Source: Pseudoscleropodium purum
Taxonomy: Eukaryota > Streptophyta > Bryopsida > Hypnales > Brachytheciaceae
NCBI GenBank assembly: GCA_963969395.1
Contig: OZ017803.1
Span: 744,001 to 808,000 of the forward strand
DNA: 64,000 nucleotides
Reading direction: 5' to 3'
The notes below the pieces were generated by a model. That model did no database searches. It had not been told where the DNA came from and saw nothing but the letters and a program-made list of their open reading frames with translations. Numbering within the stretch: the first letter of the stretch is position 1; each line of letters begins with the position of its first letter. The translations under genes and the position numbers were made by a program. Below, piece after piece: positions 25,811 to 37,613 of this stretch.

Positions 25811-28189
25811 TACTTTTATTTAATTATATTGTGACAATGGCACAAGGTACACTAGTTTTAACAATAGAAACAAATTTCAATTGATTAAAATTGATTTAAA
25901 GATTTTGAATTTCAAAACTCCCAATTTTAAATTATTGTGTCTTATTTCTATCCAAATTTTTTTCAAACACATTTACAAAAAATCTTTGGAAGTAAGTTTT
26001 TAAATAGATAAATATTTTTTTAACTATAAACAAATATGATTTTCATACAAAATATGAAAATAATCAAAAAGATTTTTTTGGAATAATAATATTTCTATTT
26101 GTTTGAATACATAAAAAATTTATAGTTCAAAATTTCATGAACAATCTTCTTTTTATAAAATTTGTGATATTTTTTTGCTCAAGGATATTTAATGTCTATA
26201 GGAGATCTAATGTATTATTTGTATTGATACCATAATTCATGAATTTTAGATGATGTTTTTGTAAAATAAACATTCCTAAACTATATGAAATTACTTGTCA
26301 ACAAGATCACCTTTCTATTTTTGTCTACGATTTTTTCAAAATTTCCAATTTGTTCATTTAGTGCACTGAGACTCAAAATGAAGTTGACTTCACCAAGCAT
26401 TTGCCTAAGATTTTATTTCACATATTTATTTTAACCTTCAAAGAAGACAATCAAATTTATTGAATTATATTACTATAAAACAATAAAATCACTTATTGAA
26501 GGTTTCATCAATATATCTTTAAAAAATTTAGTGTAATCTTTTGATCATCTTAATTTCAATTTTTTCTAAGACTTTCTTGAATATACATTTCAAAATTTGT
26601 TGTTGGAATAAATATCATTTGTAGATCTTATTAAATTGCCTTAATTTTTTTTTAGAATTTATATTGATTTCAAATTACATATGTACTGGTCTTTCTTAAT
26701 CTAAATGTAAAATTTATTGAAGCTACATAGAATCTTAGGTTTGGATTTGACAATCGTAAAACTATAATATCTTGTCTAAGAGACTAAAATTCAACTTGTT
26801 AAAATTAAACTAAGCAATCCTTGATTTAAAAAATATTATCTTAAACTAGTTTGAATTGCTTAGCATCAATGAAAAGATAAAGGCAACATCTATGGGTAGA
26901 GAGAAATTTTAATTTAGTGTCAAAATGAAGCATATTGCATGATACTTATTGATAAACAAAATGCAAGTAAAAGACATGAATCTTGAGAAAATCTGTAGAT
27001 GGAATTTCCAAAATCATATGGACAATTCTATAAAAAAATTATTAAAAGAATTATGCTACATGATATTCAATAATAAATATAAATATAATTAACATATAAA
27101 ATACACTTGAAGATAATTTAAAAATACCATAGTTTATTGATATGATACTAATAATATATATTTATATTATTTCAATTCATTTTTTAAACTAAAATATATT
27201 GTGATTTCTTAGAAACTAAAACTAATGTACTAAAAACATGGTCCCCTCAAACAACAGAATTTACTATAAAAAGGCCTACAATCAGTCTAATTTATAGTTT
27301 AGTATAGGTGTTTTTGTGCATCAATCTATAGTCACTGCATACTATGATTCTACATTCCATTGATAAGTTTATGGGCATCCAGTATCAACTATCTATAAAA
27401 ATCGAAACTTAAATATATATATACATGATTGGAGAAAGACAACATAATAAACAAGGATTTTTTTTTCATTTATTTTGCTAGGCTTTGCAACAAGAGATTT
27501 TTATTGGAGTGATCAATGCAATTGTTTATATCTATATTTAAGGATGAAATATAAATTATTCATCCCAAAAGTGTGCATTCATCCCCCAAAGAGTAGTATT
27601 CTCCTTAGAATATGTAGCAAATCAACCATTTCAGTCATTGAAAGTGAAATAATTTATTTTATAATATTCTCTCAAAAACATTTGAACCCCTTTCTAGTGA
27701 AATATTTCTTAAGAATCCTATTGATGGGAAATTAATAAATATGATAAACCATTGGGAGACATCATTGAATGAGTGCCATTATGTCAATTTACCATTTGGG
27801 TGCCTATGGAATTTTTTTAAAACATGTATTGTGCTTGGTTTTGTGAATGACCCTACTATTAATTATTAATGCTCTAAGAACATCACCATTGTGACTTAGC
27901 ATAAAGAAAAAGGACTCCCCACTCCAAGCCTAGGAGTCAAAATAGCTCCCACTATGGCTCTAGGCACTTTTTTCAAAGCATCAGATGCACCATATTTTTG
28001 TTCAATTACCTCAACTTGGAGTGGATATGGAGATTTTTGGCTGGGTCTAGAGTTGACTAATTTTGCATAGGGGTGAATTGGAGTTTGCCATCATCAGGTT
28101 ATAGTGAGGATTTAAGCTTCCACGGCGGCAATGCTATAAGAGCTTCAAAAGGAATTGGGGTTGTCACTTAAAAGGAGTCATAGTTTCAC
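25811..28189. other. AT-rich intergenic region
   Basis: No gene was seen. The 3' part (27750-28190) is less AT-rich and may be decayed repeat sequence. Confidence 0.4.
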
Positions 28190-28300
28190 ACACAATTTAT
28201 GGCCTAATAGGCTTCTCATTGTCACTCTAACAAGAGCTCATCCATTAAGATAGCAACACCTATAATCGTGAATTTAAGGGTTTTGAACATGGTTTCTATT

Positions 28301-28947
28301 AACCCCTAAATGCCCAAAGCCTATTTTGAGCTTCTTGAAATTTGCTCTAAATTGAACAAAATGTCAACATTTTAATAAGTTGTATCAAATTTTTTTGAAT
28401 TATATCTATACTAATTCAAACTAGACATGTTGGAGATCTCATGGGAAAAGAAAATATAACAATATTACTTATGGAGTGAAAGATTATAATGTTTGATCAT
28501 GAAGGTGTTAAAACTGCAAAAGTGATGTGAAGTCTTTCAATCTTCTTTTCACAAATCAAATCTAAAAAATTGGTGACCAAAAAAATATGAGGTTAAAGGG
28601 CCTAACATTATAACACAAATCAATTTATGGCTTCTTAAAATGTACTCTATATTTTTTTAATTGAATTTTGAAGGTGATTTTTTCTCCAAGATCTAGTATA
28701 TTTGAGGCTCATTTTCAAAAGCTCTCAACACTATGGACAGTTAAGATTGCAATGGGTACCCTTGTACAAAATCTTGAATAAAAAAATCATTATCATTTAT
28801 TTTCAAGATCGGATTTTTTATGCTAAAACTAGACTTCAAGAAGAATTTTCCAAAAATATAAACTACTAAAATAGTAGCTTGGTTAGGTTTTATTTAACTT
28901 CAAAGTTTTGCAAACACCAAATTTTGGTCCCTCATGCTTAGGGATTA
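28301..28947. repeat. Possible short member of the AACCCCTAAAG family
   Basis: Opens with AACCCCTAAATGCCC and closes with TTGGTCCCTCATGCTTAGGG, weak inverted termini like those of the ~0.93-kb family. It interrupts the alignment of the two inverted-duplication arms, which supports its being an insertion. Confidence 0.4.
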
Positions 28948-29341
28948 ATAGACATCCAACAAATGATTGGACCCTATTAATTAGCAAGAGAAAAATAACC
29001 CATGTGCACTTTTAAATGTATTATTTATTTGGACACTATGAGAATAAGTTGTGAAATTTTGAAGAGTCAACTACAAATGAATCAGTCTTCATATCAACAC
29101 TAAGGTCTAGTATTTAGATGTAGTACATCCTTGTAATTACATCTATTCACATCCAAAGATTTTCCAAGATTTCAAAGGTGATGGTTATAGATACACAGAA
29201 AGTTATAGGTGTTGCTACCTTATTCCTACCTCATACCAATTGTGTGTCCATTTTCCAGCTACTTAACAAATAATGATCTCTAGTATGATCACATCATCTT
29301 CCAATTGCATTTTCCACTTCTCCTCTATTTGCTAAACATAA

Positions 29342-29693
29342 TAAGTTTATTGTAGGAGGTTCTAAAAGTACACAGACTCTAAAAAGCATCCACCTCCTTA
29401 AATGTAAATTGCATATACATGTTGCTCTTTTGTAGCCTTCAGCCATGTACAAACAATGTATATTTTAGGAGGTGGATGCTATTAGAGCCATGTACCACTT
29501 CAGCTTTAAATTGTCATAACTAATTCCATAAAGCTCCAAAAAATATGAAACAACTCGGGTTGAATGCCAATTCTACTTGTCTTTCAAAGAAAATTTACTG
29601 AAAAATATTTGAAGAAGTTTCACCTCCCCAAAATCAGTTCCGGCTCTTAAATGGTCAGTTTATAGACCTCCTACCTTACTGAAATTGCATTGA
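29342..29693. mobile_element. MITE-like insertion, ~350 bp
   Basis: Present in this arm but absent from the equivalent place in the inverted copy near 61445-61460, where AACATAAT runs directly into TGCATTG. The insert starts AAGTTTATTGTAGGAGGT and ends with the inverse of TTCAGTAAGGTAGGAGGT, i.e. imperfect ~18-bp terminal inverted repeats. It has no coding capacity. Confidence 0.7.
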
Positions 29694-31336
29694 TTTGTTC
29701 ATGTAACTGATTGCAGCCCGTTTCTCTTTTTCCTTGGTGTCTGCATTGCAAGACTGAGGTGGGTGGCGCCTGACTGTGGGTGCCTGTACCACTGATGCCT
29801 TCCATTGGCTTCCCAATGGCACCGACACTCCTACAACAATTCAAGCTCATGTCGAAGTCTAAGTCACTGATAATTGCGCTTCTGGGTTTCATGTTGTTTT
29901 TTCTCTTCAGCTTTCCTCAGAGAACAAGCATAATCGCCGTACACACAGCTTATCAACTTAAGCTTACTGCCTTGGTCTCTCTTGAGGAGGAGTGTTGTAA
30001 GCTGAGCTTAGCTTAGGTTCCGTTTGAGGTGACCTCCAGGAAGTTCGTCGTGTCACGGAAGTTACGGCACTGCTGCAGTGCAGCAAATTTTATTTCATTT
30101 TATTTTTTTGGCTTCCTTCCTGCGGAAGTCTGTCTGTCTGTCCGCTCAGTTGTCCACTGAGGATGGAATTCACAGTGGAACTTCCTCTCTAAGAGTCTAA
30201 GATACTCCTTCAATCTCTGTAAACCACAGACAGGTTTACTCACGAGCTGGAACTTACTGAGTAACATCACTTCAATTGGTGTCCTTCACTTCAAATTTTG
30301 AAACCAAAGATGAGGAGACTGACCAGACGTGCGCTTGCCAATTCACAGCAAGTGCTCCTAATCTATGTGCTGCACAGAACTGGGCTAGCCACTAGAGGAG
30401 AAGAGAATGGTGTCGCTTCTCACCGTGCATTCATTTGTAGTGGACCCCCAAAGCCGTGAGATTGGTCCCATAATCCCAAACCCTCCTCACTTTTGTGCAC
30501 ATAACTTTGTTTACCCAATGAGGCAAGGCCCAAGGGTCCTGTTTGCATTCTTGGAAAAGAGGACTCTCACCATGAACAAAATTGTCTTCATATATAAGGC
30601 TCCTCAACCAATCCCTGCATTAACCCCCGTGCATTACAGAGCAGACAACAAAAGTGAGTAGTTTTCTTGCCTTTGGGGGGGTAGACAGAGTAACTTCAAT
30701 TGTACCTGGTTATAGAAGTTTTCATTGTTCCCATTTGCAGCCAACTTAGTGATGTGGCAATTTCTAGAAGGGTCTATAGTGCGGTTCTCAAGATTATAAG
30801 GTTTGATTAACATGGTTTTCTGAGAATCCAGATCTTAAGTATCTGAAAACTTCTCCTTTGGTGCACATGGGTTAAATAAAAGTCCCTCCTATGCATCAAA
30901 GGAAGTATACGATAAAACAACCTATGACAGTCAAAATAAGGAGTTTGGTCTCATGGTGTTACTGAAATTTTTCAATTTTTTTTCCACATAAAACAAGTGT
31001 AGGAAACAATGAGAGCAATTGAAATTATATTTTTTTCGATAAAGTGTAAATTTGCTATTAATTTTTGAAGTGCTTAATGCATCATGACTCAAAAGAGTCT
31101 ATAGACTACCTCATAACCAATAAAATCCGAATCCATAATGCTCACCTAACTCACCTAAAGGAGTCCTAATATTTTCTAACATGAAAAACTTATAAAATCA
31201 AATCTTACAAAGAATTTACACTAAAAAGTTGGAAGCTCTTAAAGAGGTTACTAATCACTCCATCACTATATGGTAAGACATTGATGGTGACCAAAATCTC
31301 ACAAATTAGAAAAAAATTCATGATGGGTCACATTTG

Positions 31337-31636
31337 GAAAAATCTGAACCCTCCAGAAGGCCATTAAGGATGTATTCTTTGGCCCCCCACTATGCATATA
31401 TAGAAGGAAAAAAAAAATCTTAAAAAAAAAAATCTTGAAAAAATCTTGAAAAATCTTGAAATCTGATGTGGTGCTGATGTGGCAGGAGTAGTGCCACATC
31501 AACAACTTTCATTAAAAAATGAAAACAAATTTAAAAAAACAGTTTAAAATCCTCTCTAATTGCACTTGGGGGTGTGTGTGTGTTAAGAAGGTTCTAAACT
31601 TGTGGCCTTCTAGAGGGCTGAATTTTTTTGTAATGT
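31337..31636. mobile_element. MITE-like element, ~300 bp
   Basis: Termini AAAAATCTGAACCCTCCAGA and the inverse of AAAAATTCAGCCCTCTAGA form imperfect inverted repeats continuing into AGGCC. A perfect internal palindrome (TGATGTGGCA, 7-bp loop, TGCCACATCA) lies at 31475-31501. It is absent from the other arm of the large inverted duplication. It is non-coding; the exact outer boundary is uncertain. Confidence 0.6.
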
Positions 31637-31880
31637 TTCCTAGGTGTCCGTCATAGGTCATTTGACCATCATGGGTTGATTTACCTTAATAGCTTCTGAA
31701 CATGGAAAGGACCATTACTTGATTATGCAATGTAAGTTATTTCCAGTTGATAAAAAGTCATATGATCCAAAGTTATCCATGCTTCCTAATATTGTAGTGA
31801 GAAGCAAGGCTTCCAATGAAATTTAACCATTTTATAGTAGAGGGTTTAGGGTAAAACTTAGATGTGCTCTAATATACACT

Positions 31881-33003
31881 TTATTTAACATTCTAAGAAG
31901 TTGAAGTTTGCATTGAAAAAAAAGATGCCAAACATGATTTCTTGAAAATACTCATACTATCATATGTGAAAAAGACTTTACAAACCTTTGCCAAATCAAT
32001 TTGGAAGGATACCAAAATTATAATTTTTTTTAGTACTCAACTCTTGGTATGATAGGCTAATCTATAAAGTGATCAACATTATATGATAATATGAATACAA
32101 AATTTCTTTGTATAGGTGTTTAGAGTACAACAATTTCCTATAAATTGTTAATTTCTTAATAGAGTAAACTTAGATCTTGTGATGATTCCTAGTTTTCAAA
32201 ATGAAATACAATAGACGTCAATTAGGATTCATCAAGATTTTATCCTAAGCACTTAACATATTGGCTACCAAGTTTGATATGACTTATGAAAATCCATATT
32301 ATACAAATGTTCTAGATGCAATAAAAAAATCTTTAAAGAAATGAATGGATAGAATTAGACAAGTTTGTTGTACACACTAAAGTAGGAACATCCAAATGTG
32401 ACATGGACCTTAAACTGCCATCTATAGTATGTGTACATCTCCAAAGTCCAAAGTTCTATACCTATGTAGAAGAAACACTTTTAAAACCAAACTTTGTTCT
32501 TTAATAACTTTTGCATACATTATCCAAATGCTACTTTCTATGGTATGTTAGAACCTCCTTTCACTTGGCAATAGGAACATTTGAAAATATGACTAGTCTA
32601 ATAATAGAAAATAGGCTCAATAGCAAAAATTGGCGGTTAGGGGAGTACCTACTTTAGCACGTGTAAAGATGAGTCATCCCAAAAGGATGATTCAAGATTG
32701 AATTGTAAAAATCATAGTAAAGTTGTTTTGTACATTGAATATTGATCCACATAGCAACTTTAACACTCTTCCACCAACTATTTAAGTATTTCCAAAAAAT
32801 AAGTTTGAAAAATTTGGAGTATTCTACAAAATCCATCTTTTAATATAATATCTTCAAACCTTATTTTCTAGATTTACAACATGATTGACATGTTGTCTTA
32901 ATAAATGACTACCACGAATGGATTAGGGTTCTAACATATGTTTGTATTCATCTCAAATAGGAATCTCATGAATATGAGTGAATAAAATTAAAAACATAAA
33001 AAA
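31881..33003. other. AT-rich intergenic region
   Basis: No gene was seen. Several words near 32470-33000 recur inverted or direct around 58200-58700, suggesting old shared repeat sequence. Confidence 0.35.
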
Positions 33004-33206
33004 TTAACCCCTAAAGGACCAAGTACCATATTTTGGCAATATAGTGTTTTTAGTCATCCAATCATAAAAAGAATAATTTTTTTCTTTGAAAATTTATGCA
33101 CAATATGTAGCCAAGGGATAGTTTTAAGGCGCAACAATTTTTACAACTTTTGACTATATGGTTAAAAATTTATTGTATAATAAGTAGTTCCTTTTGAAGA
33201 TTGGGC

Positions 33207-33428
33207 TGTAAGAGTATAGATGTCAAAACAAACATATACTACTGAGTAAAATATAATATTAATTCAGAAATTAAGTTTACAATGAATAAGTGTTTACTTA
33301 TATACTAATCTCTATCTAGCTTTTATTTTAACTAACTAAAAGTAAACTTTAAGTTCTATCTTTAAACTGAAATTATCTTAGACTAGCGAGTGTACATCCG
33401 AGCTTCTAACTGGGCTTAGCCCATGACA
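33207..33428 (-). repeat. 3' LTR of the chromovirus
   Basis: 222 bp, about 98% identical to 37148-37369. Because the element reads leftwards, this is the downstream LTR. Its copy of the self-priming word is TAATTCAGAAATT, one transition away from the 5' LTR. Confidence 0.95.
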
Positions 33429-33432
33429 TATG

Positions 33433-33446
33433 CCTCCTCCTCCTCC
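33433..33446 (-). other. Polypurine tract
   Basis: On the minus strand GGAGGAGGAGGAGG lies 4 bp before the 3' LTR, the normal place for the plus-strand primer. Confidence 0.85.
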
Positions 33447-33479
33447 ATAACTAAGAAGGGAAGAGAAGATCTGCCTAAG

Positions 33480-35859
33480 GAACAACTAAGCCTGCATCGC
33501 GCAAAGAGCGCTCATAATCATCCAAGGCCACTGCATCTTACAAATGACGTAATGGTTCCTAAGTGGGCTCGGGCCAGCCAAGCCATTTCACAAGTAATTG
33601 CCAACTACATCCTCGGCGCCGATGTCGCAATACCCGTTCAACTGTATACTCACCGTCATTATCAGTAGTGGCATCTGAAGGATCTAGTGGATTGTGCAAA
33701 ACAATATCAGGCTCATTATCATGTGCCAATTGAGAAGGCAAAGGATCCGCTCCTGCCGTCTTAACCAAACTCACATGGAAAACAGGATGAATACCGGGAG
33801 GAGTATTCAAACGAACCGCATGTGTACCAACACATTCAAGCAAGCGATAAGGAAGGGCAATCCAATCGAGCTTCTTGATCGGCCGTGTTATATTGATGTT
33901 CTTCAATTTCAACCAGACACGGTCACCCGGATGAAAGACTTCGGCCACGGAACGTCGTGCGTTAGATTGACATTCTTGATTTTTTTGCGCAATCGCCATT
34001 GTTGTTTTCACCATATCAGCACTATGACTCCATTGCTCAACAAGCTTACATCCCTTCTCCGCCGGTGATAAGGAAGATCCTTGCTCCTCAGGTATGGTAA
34101 AATCCATGAGAGATTGATGAAAGCCGTGAGTCATAAAAAATGATGACATATCTGTGGACTACGTTACCCGATTATTCAATGCCATCATTGCTATTGGCAA
34201 CTGAAGAGCCCAATCGTCTTGTTCAAATGCAGTGAAGATGTGAAGGTATGTTTCAAGCTCTTGATTGGCACGCTCCGTTGCACCGTCCGTCTCTGGATGA
34301 AAGGCTATCGACAATCTCCGTGTGATTTTCAGCAATCGACACACTTCTCCCTACATCATACTCACAAATTGACTGCTGCGGTCGGAAACGATTGCGGTCG
34401 GTAGTCCGTGATGTTGAAAAACTTGCTCTAAGAGTTTTTGAGCCACATCAATAGCACGAATTTCCTTCATTGGCACAGCAATGATGGATTTGGACAAACG
34501 GTCCGTCACAACTAAGATATTCGTATAAGTGTTACTTGGTGCTAAGCCGGTAATAAAGTCAATGGAAAGTTCCGTCCATATCTGTGCGGGAATTGGCATA
34601 GGTTTTAATAAACCTTGCTTTTGCTCACGCCAAATCTTAGATTTTCCATAGACATTACAATTTCGTACAAATCTTCGAACGTCTTGAGTCATTCCAAACC
34701 ACGTATATTCGCATGCAAGCAAGTCTCGTGTTCCTTCATGACCTAGATGTCCAGCCAATGGTGAATCATGAATAGACTGAATCAATCGCGTTCGAAGTGG
34801 TTCGTACGCCGGTATCCATATTCGTCCACGCCAACGTAGCCGATGGGCTCCATCTACAGAGCATTCACTAATTGTGATCAGTAGGCCCTATTCTTTTGGT
34901 AGTCGGCGTTCGCCATCCATAACAGCCTTCCGCATCTTCCAATATCGATGATTCGTTTTGAGTCTAGCATCCCACAATGCAGTCATCTCTGCGTCTGCAA
35001 ATGGACATATGGGACATGGTGTCATCATTGACTCCGTAGCCGCGATTTCCTTTTCCGAATCCGCATCGCTATCTTTTATCCATGCGGATTTTACAACTAC
35101 TTTCAAAGCGTTACCATCTCCTTCCAATAGTTGATCCTTGGACATTTGGTATAATGGCATTGCAGGGATGTCGTCGTTGGTCTTCCCTTCAACAAGATTG
35201 ATTTCGTGATCGACCCCTTTCTTGTGTGGCGGTAACGACTTCGCGTCTTGCCGATCGAAGGCATCAATAATTGGCATCAACTAGTCTGGAGCATGTTGTG
35301 CAGGATCCTTGTACACCTTTTGTTGGAGCGCCTTCTAAATGTCAACCAAGCTAGCAGTAAAAATCTGTACAGGTTCATCGCTAGTTTGCAAAGTCCGGAT
35401 TGTTGCTGCCTGTATTTCCCGAATTGGTTCCGATATAATGGGTCGAGTCTTGACGATCATCTTGAAAGGCTTCCGAATGCAAACCTCATCTTTAGCAGGT
35501 CGAATGCTAGCGTCATGTCGCTCCATCCAGCCTTTTCCAAAGATGACATTATCAATTTGTCCGGGAATAACATATGCAACAATCCTTTTTTCTATACCGT
35601 TGATATCAACTTTAAATGTTGCTATGCGTTGAATCATAGGTTGCTCCTTTATGGTTGTAACTTGTTCGAGGGGTCTTGGTTCGATTGGTGAAGAATCTAA
35701 TCCGTTCTTCTTAACAAATTGCTCAGACACAGTTGCAAAGCATTGGCATCCAGAGTCGCATAAAGCACGAGTGGATAAAATTGAATTGATCAAAATATCA
35801 ATGTACATACCATCCGTATCAAGATTCTTATGTGAACGCCAACTTTTCAACTTCAACAA
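33480..35859 (-). pseudogene. pol remnant: protease, RT stub, integrase, chromodomain
   Basis: One continuous reading frame from 35859 down to about 33490, broken by nonsense codons (for example at 35335, 34888, 34351, 34159 and 33559) but with no frameshift seen. Protease: the aspartic motif DSG in CDSGCQCF near 35750. RT: only the entry (HEINLVEGKT, then PLYQMSKDQLL) near 35200-35130; the text then jumps to the linker before integrase, so RT catalytic motifs and RNase H are missing. Integrase: zinc-binding H..H..C with the last Cys changed to Tyr (CNVYG), then catalytic D (SIDFITGL), D (IVSDRSSQF) and E (GATERANQELE) all kept. The C terminus has GDRVWLKL and a chromodomain (EYTVERVLRHRRR, LVKWLGWPEPT) interrupted by a stop at the next Trp position. 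Confidence 0.9.
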
Positions 35860-35897
35860 CTTGCCTACACGCTTCCGACTGAGTCTTTTGCCGAAAG

Positions 35898-36758
35898 CTA
35901 CTCGTTTTCCGATCCCATCTCAGAGTCAGAAGTCTCCACCTCTTTGACCTCCTCTATGACAACATTATTCTTTTTTTTGACTACGTGCACCTTCATGGTC
36001 TTCTCCGCGTCTTCTTTTTTAATCTTTCCTTGGGCATCACCCTTCTTTGACGAACAATCATTCGCATGGTGGCCACGCTTCAAACATAAAAAACATCGAC
36101 CTTCATGTCGGCACTTCTCTTGTTCATCTGGCGTTAGGCGTCTTCGAAGCTTTCCTACTTGAACGGTAGGCGTCCAATCCATCTCATCTCCATCGGGCCA
36201 CACGCGATTTGTTGTTGCCATCGGAGATGCACGGCCTTTCTGATATTGAAGGCAATCGAGTTGAGAACCAACTGCCAACAAAGCCTGCACAAAAATGCCG
36301 TAGTGAACATACGTGACGGGCCCAATCATCACGCGTTGCATCTCCACGTTGAGAACACCTCAAAGATATCCAATTTTCACCATGTCAGGAACCATGGTAA
36401 GCTGACTTTCACCAAGCTCTTTCTCAAACTTGGGCAAAAATGTTGCAAACGATTCTCTGCCTTGCTTCATCACTTGAAGCCTATTCAACGCCCGCGCTGC
36501 TGCATTTGGGTCGATAAAAACGCTGTCAAGATGCTGAACAAAAGTTCTTGCATCACAGTCCGGTTGGTTTTGGTAGAATGATACTACCATCAACTGCGCT
36601 TTTGCCTCCATCCTAGTGAACAAATACGCCGCTTGGTCTTGGGGTGTCCCGAGTACTGCCCCATCAATTCGAAGCTTGTTATCAGCTTCGACCTTCCACA
36701 TCGGGTAGCTCTTCCGACTACCATCGAACTTCGAGATGTCCGGCAATCGTTTACGCAA
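35898..36758 (-). pseudogene. gag remnant with CCHC zinc knuckle
   Basis: Retrotransposon capsid region (LPDISKFDGSRKSYPMW, then FVQHLDSVFIDPNAAARALNRL) followed by a CCHC knuckle (CFLCLKRGHHANDC) and a lysine/acid-rich tail. A single in-frame stop at 36360-36362 separates capsid from knuckle. The protease frame begins in a different register just downstream, either a natural gag-pol frameshift or an indel. Upstream sequence to about 37100 looks like the rest of the gag leader. Confidence 0.85.
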
Positions 36759-37134
36759 CGAAGCAGCAGTAACTCCATACTACTGTTGTTGCAAAGATTG
36801 CGGCATCATCTGTGACGAAGATGGACCTCCCAATTGCTTTTCAGCAAGTTCTGAACGCAACCTCATAATCTCCCGTCAATAGTCCTCCTCCGTATATTCT
36901 TCTTGCTGCTGCAAGATCTCCTCGTTCTCCTCGTTGAAAAGCGCGCTGTCTTCCATCTCCAAAAAGTAGACACGCCTCAACCAACGTCTTCAAGCTTCGC
37001 AAAGCTTTCCTTTGCGTCCCAGTTCTGTAGTCGTCTCCTATCGTTACTACGAGGGTGGATAAAGTCCTCAATCAACTCGTCCAAGTTTTGCTGTTTGAAA
37101 AGCAAGGGTGGATTAAGCCCCTTCAAAGAGAGGG

Positions 37135-37147
37135 AATTTCTGGATTA
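37135..37147 (-). promoter_or_regulatory. Primer-binding site, self-complementary to the LTR
   Basis: The 13 bases directly abutting the 5' LTR read TAATCCAGAAATT on the minus strand. This is the exact complement of AATTTCTGGATTA within the same LTR (37213-37201), at the predicted RNA start. The usual plant initiator-Met tRNA site (TGGTATCAGA) is absent. Confidence 0.8.
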
Positions 37148-37369
37148 TGTAAGAGTATAGATGTCAAAACAAACATATACTACTGAGTAAAATATAATAT
37201 TAATCCAGAAATTAAGTTTACAATGAATAAGTGTTTACTTATATACTAATCTTTGTCTAGCTTTTACTTTAACTAACTAAAAGTAAACTTTAAGTTCTAT
37301 CTTTAAACTGAAATTATCTTAGACTAGCAAGTGTACATCCGAGCTTCTAACTGGGCTTAGCCCATGACA
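37148..37369 (-). repeat. 5' LTR of the chromovirus
   Basis: 222 bp, the promoter-bearing LTR. It contains TATATAA (37245-37239) and, 32 bases downstream, AATTTCTGG at the predicted transcript start. Confidence 0.95.
37201..37245 (-). promoter_or_regulatory. LTR promoter: TATA box and predicted RNA start
   Basis: TATATAA at 37245-37239 lies 32 bases before 37213, where the 13-base word complementary to the primer-binding site begins. This is the normal TATA-to-start spacing for RNA polymerase II and places the complementary word at the extreme 5' end of the RNA. Confidence 0.7.
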
Positions 37370-37590
37370 TAGGCATCCTAGGAAATCATAAAAAATCACT
37401 TTTTTAAGAAATAAAAAATTGAAAGTGATTTTATATATATAAAGCTTTGAATCTTTCAATTCATATTAATTAGATGAAAATTAATGAGGGTTTGAGTTTG
37501 CAAGTAGTTTGGTGCTAGTATGTGAGCATGAAAATGCAAACATATGAGTTTTGAGAATATATATATAAGTAGATATACTACAACTATTGA

Positions 37591-37613
37591 AGGTGTTTAT
37601 AATATAAACACCT
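37591..37613. repeat. Perfect 23-bp palindrome
   Basis: Arms AGGTGTTTATA and TATAAACACCT around one base. The right half recurs near 37672-37690. It lies in the host repeat next to the retrotransposon. Confidence 0.8.

Larger units (their letters stand above)
28190..31880 (+). repeat. Left arm of a large diverged inverted duplication
   Basis: Blocks at 28200-28260, 29160-29340, 29690-30610 and 31700-31880 recur inverted and in reverse order at 62340-60250. The best block (29780-30610) includes a short open frame with a hydrophobic signal-like segment (LIIALLGFM) and, near 30592, TATATAAGG downstream of a conserved GC-rich stretch. Both features also occur in the other arm, so this may be a duplicated promoter or first exon of an unrecognised gene or element. 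Three insertions separate the blocks in this arm: 28301-28947, 29342-29693, and about 30900-31690 including a MITE. Confidence 0.75.
33207..37369 (-). mobile_element. Ty3/gypsy chromovirus, RT/RNase H deleted, both LTRs present
   Basis: A 4.16-kb element read on the minus strand. Order: 5' LTR, primer-binding site, gag with a zinc knuckle, protease, a stub of reverse transcriptase, integrase, chromodomain, polypurine tract, 3' LTR. The LTRs are 222 bp, start TG and end CA (on the + strand), and differ at 5 positions, all transitions. Flanks TGGGC (33202-33206) and TAGGC (37370-37374) are a 5-bp target duplication with one mismatch. Coding frames are interrupted by nonsense codons, so the copy is dead. 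Integrase wording (VVTDRLSKSIIAVPM; SIDFITGL) resembles fungal and Tcn1-type chromoviruses more than the usual flowering-plant lineages; this affinity is inferred from memory of the families. Confidence 0.95.

Noticed and set aside
29780..30016. Small secreted or membrane protein in the inverted-duplication arm
   Set aside because: The frame is similar in both arms, but upstream and downstream sequence gives no gene structure and the two copies differ by indels at the C-terminal end. Left as part of the repeat.
37135..37147. Standard tRNA-iMet primer-binding site in the chromovirus
   Set aside because: The bases next to the LTR do not match the tRNA 3' end complement (TGGTATCAGA) but match the LTR itself perfectly.
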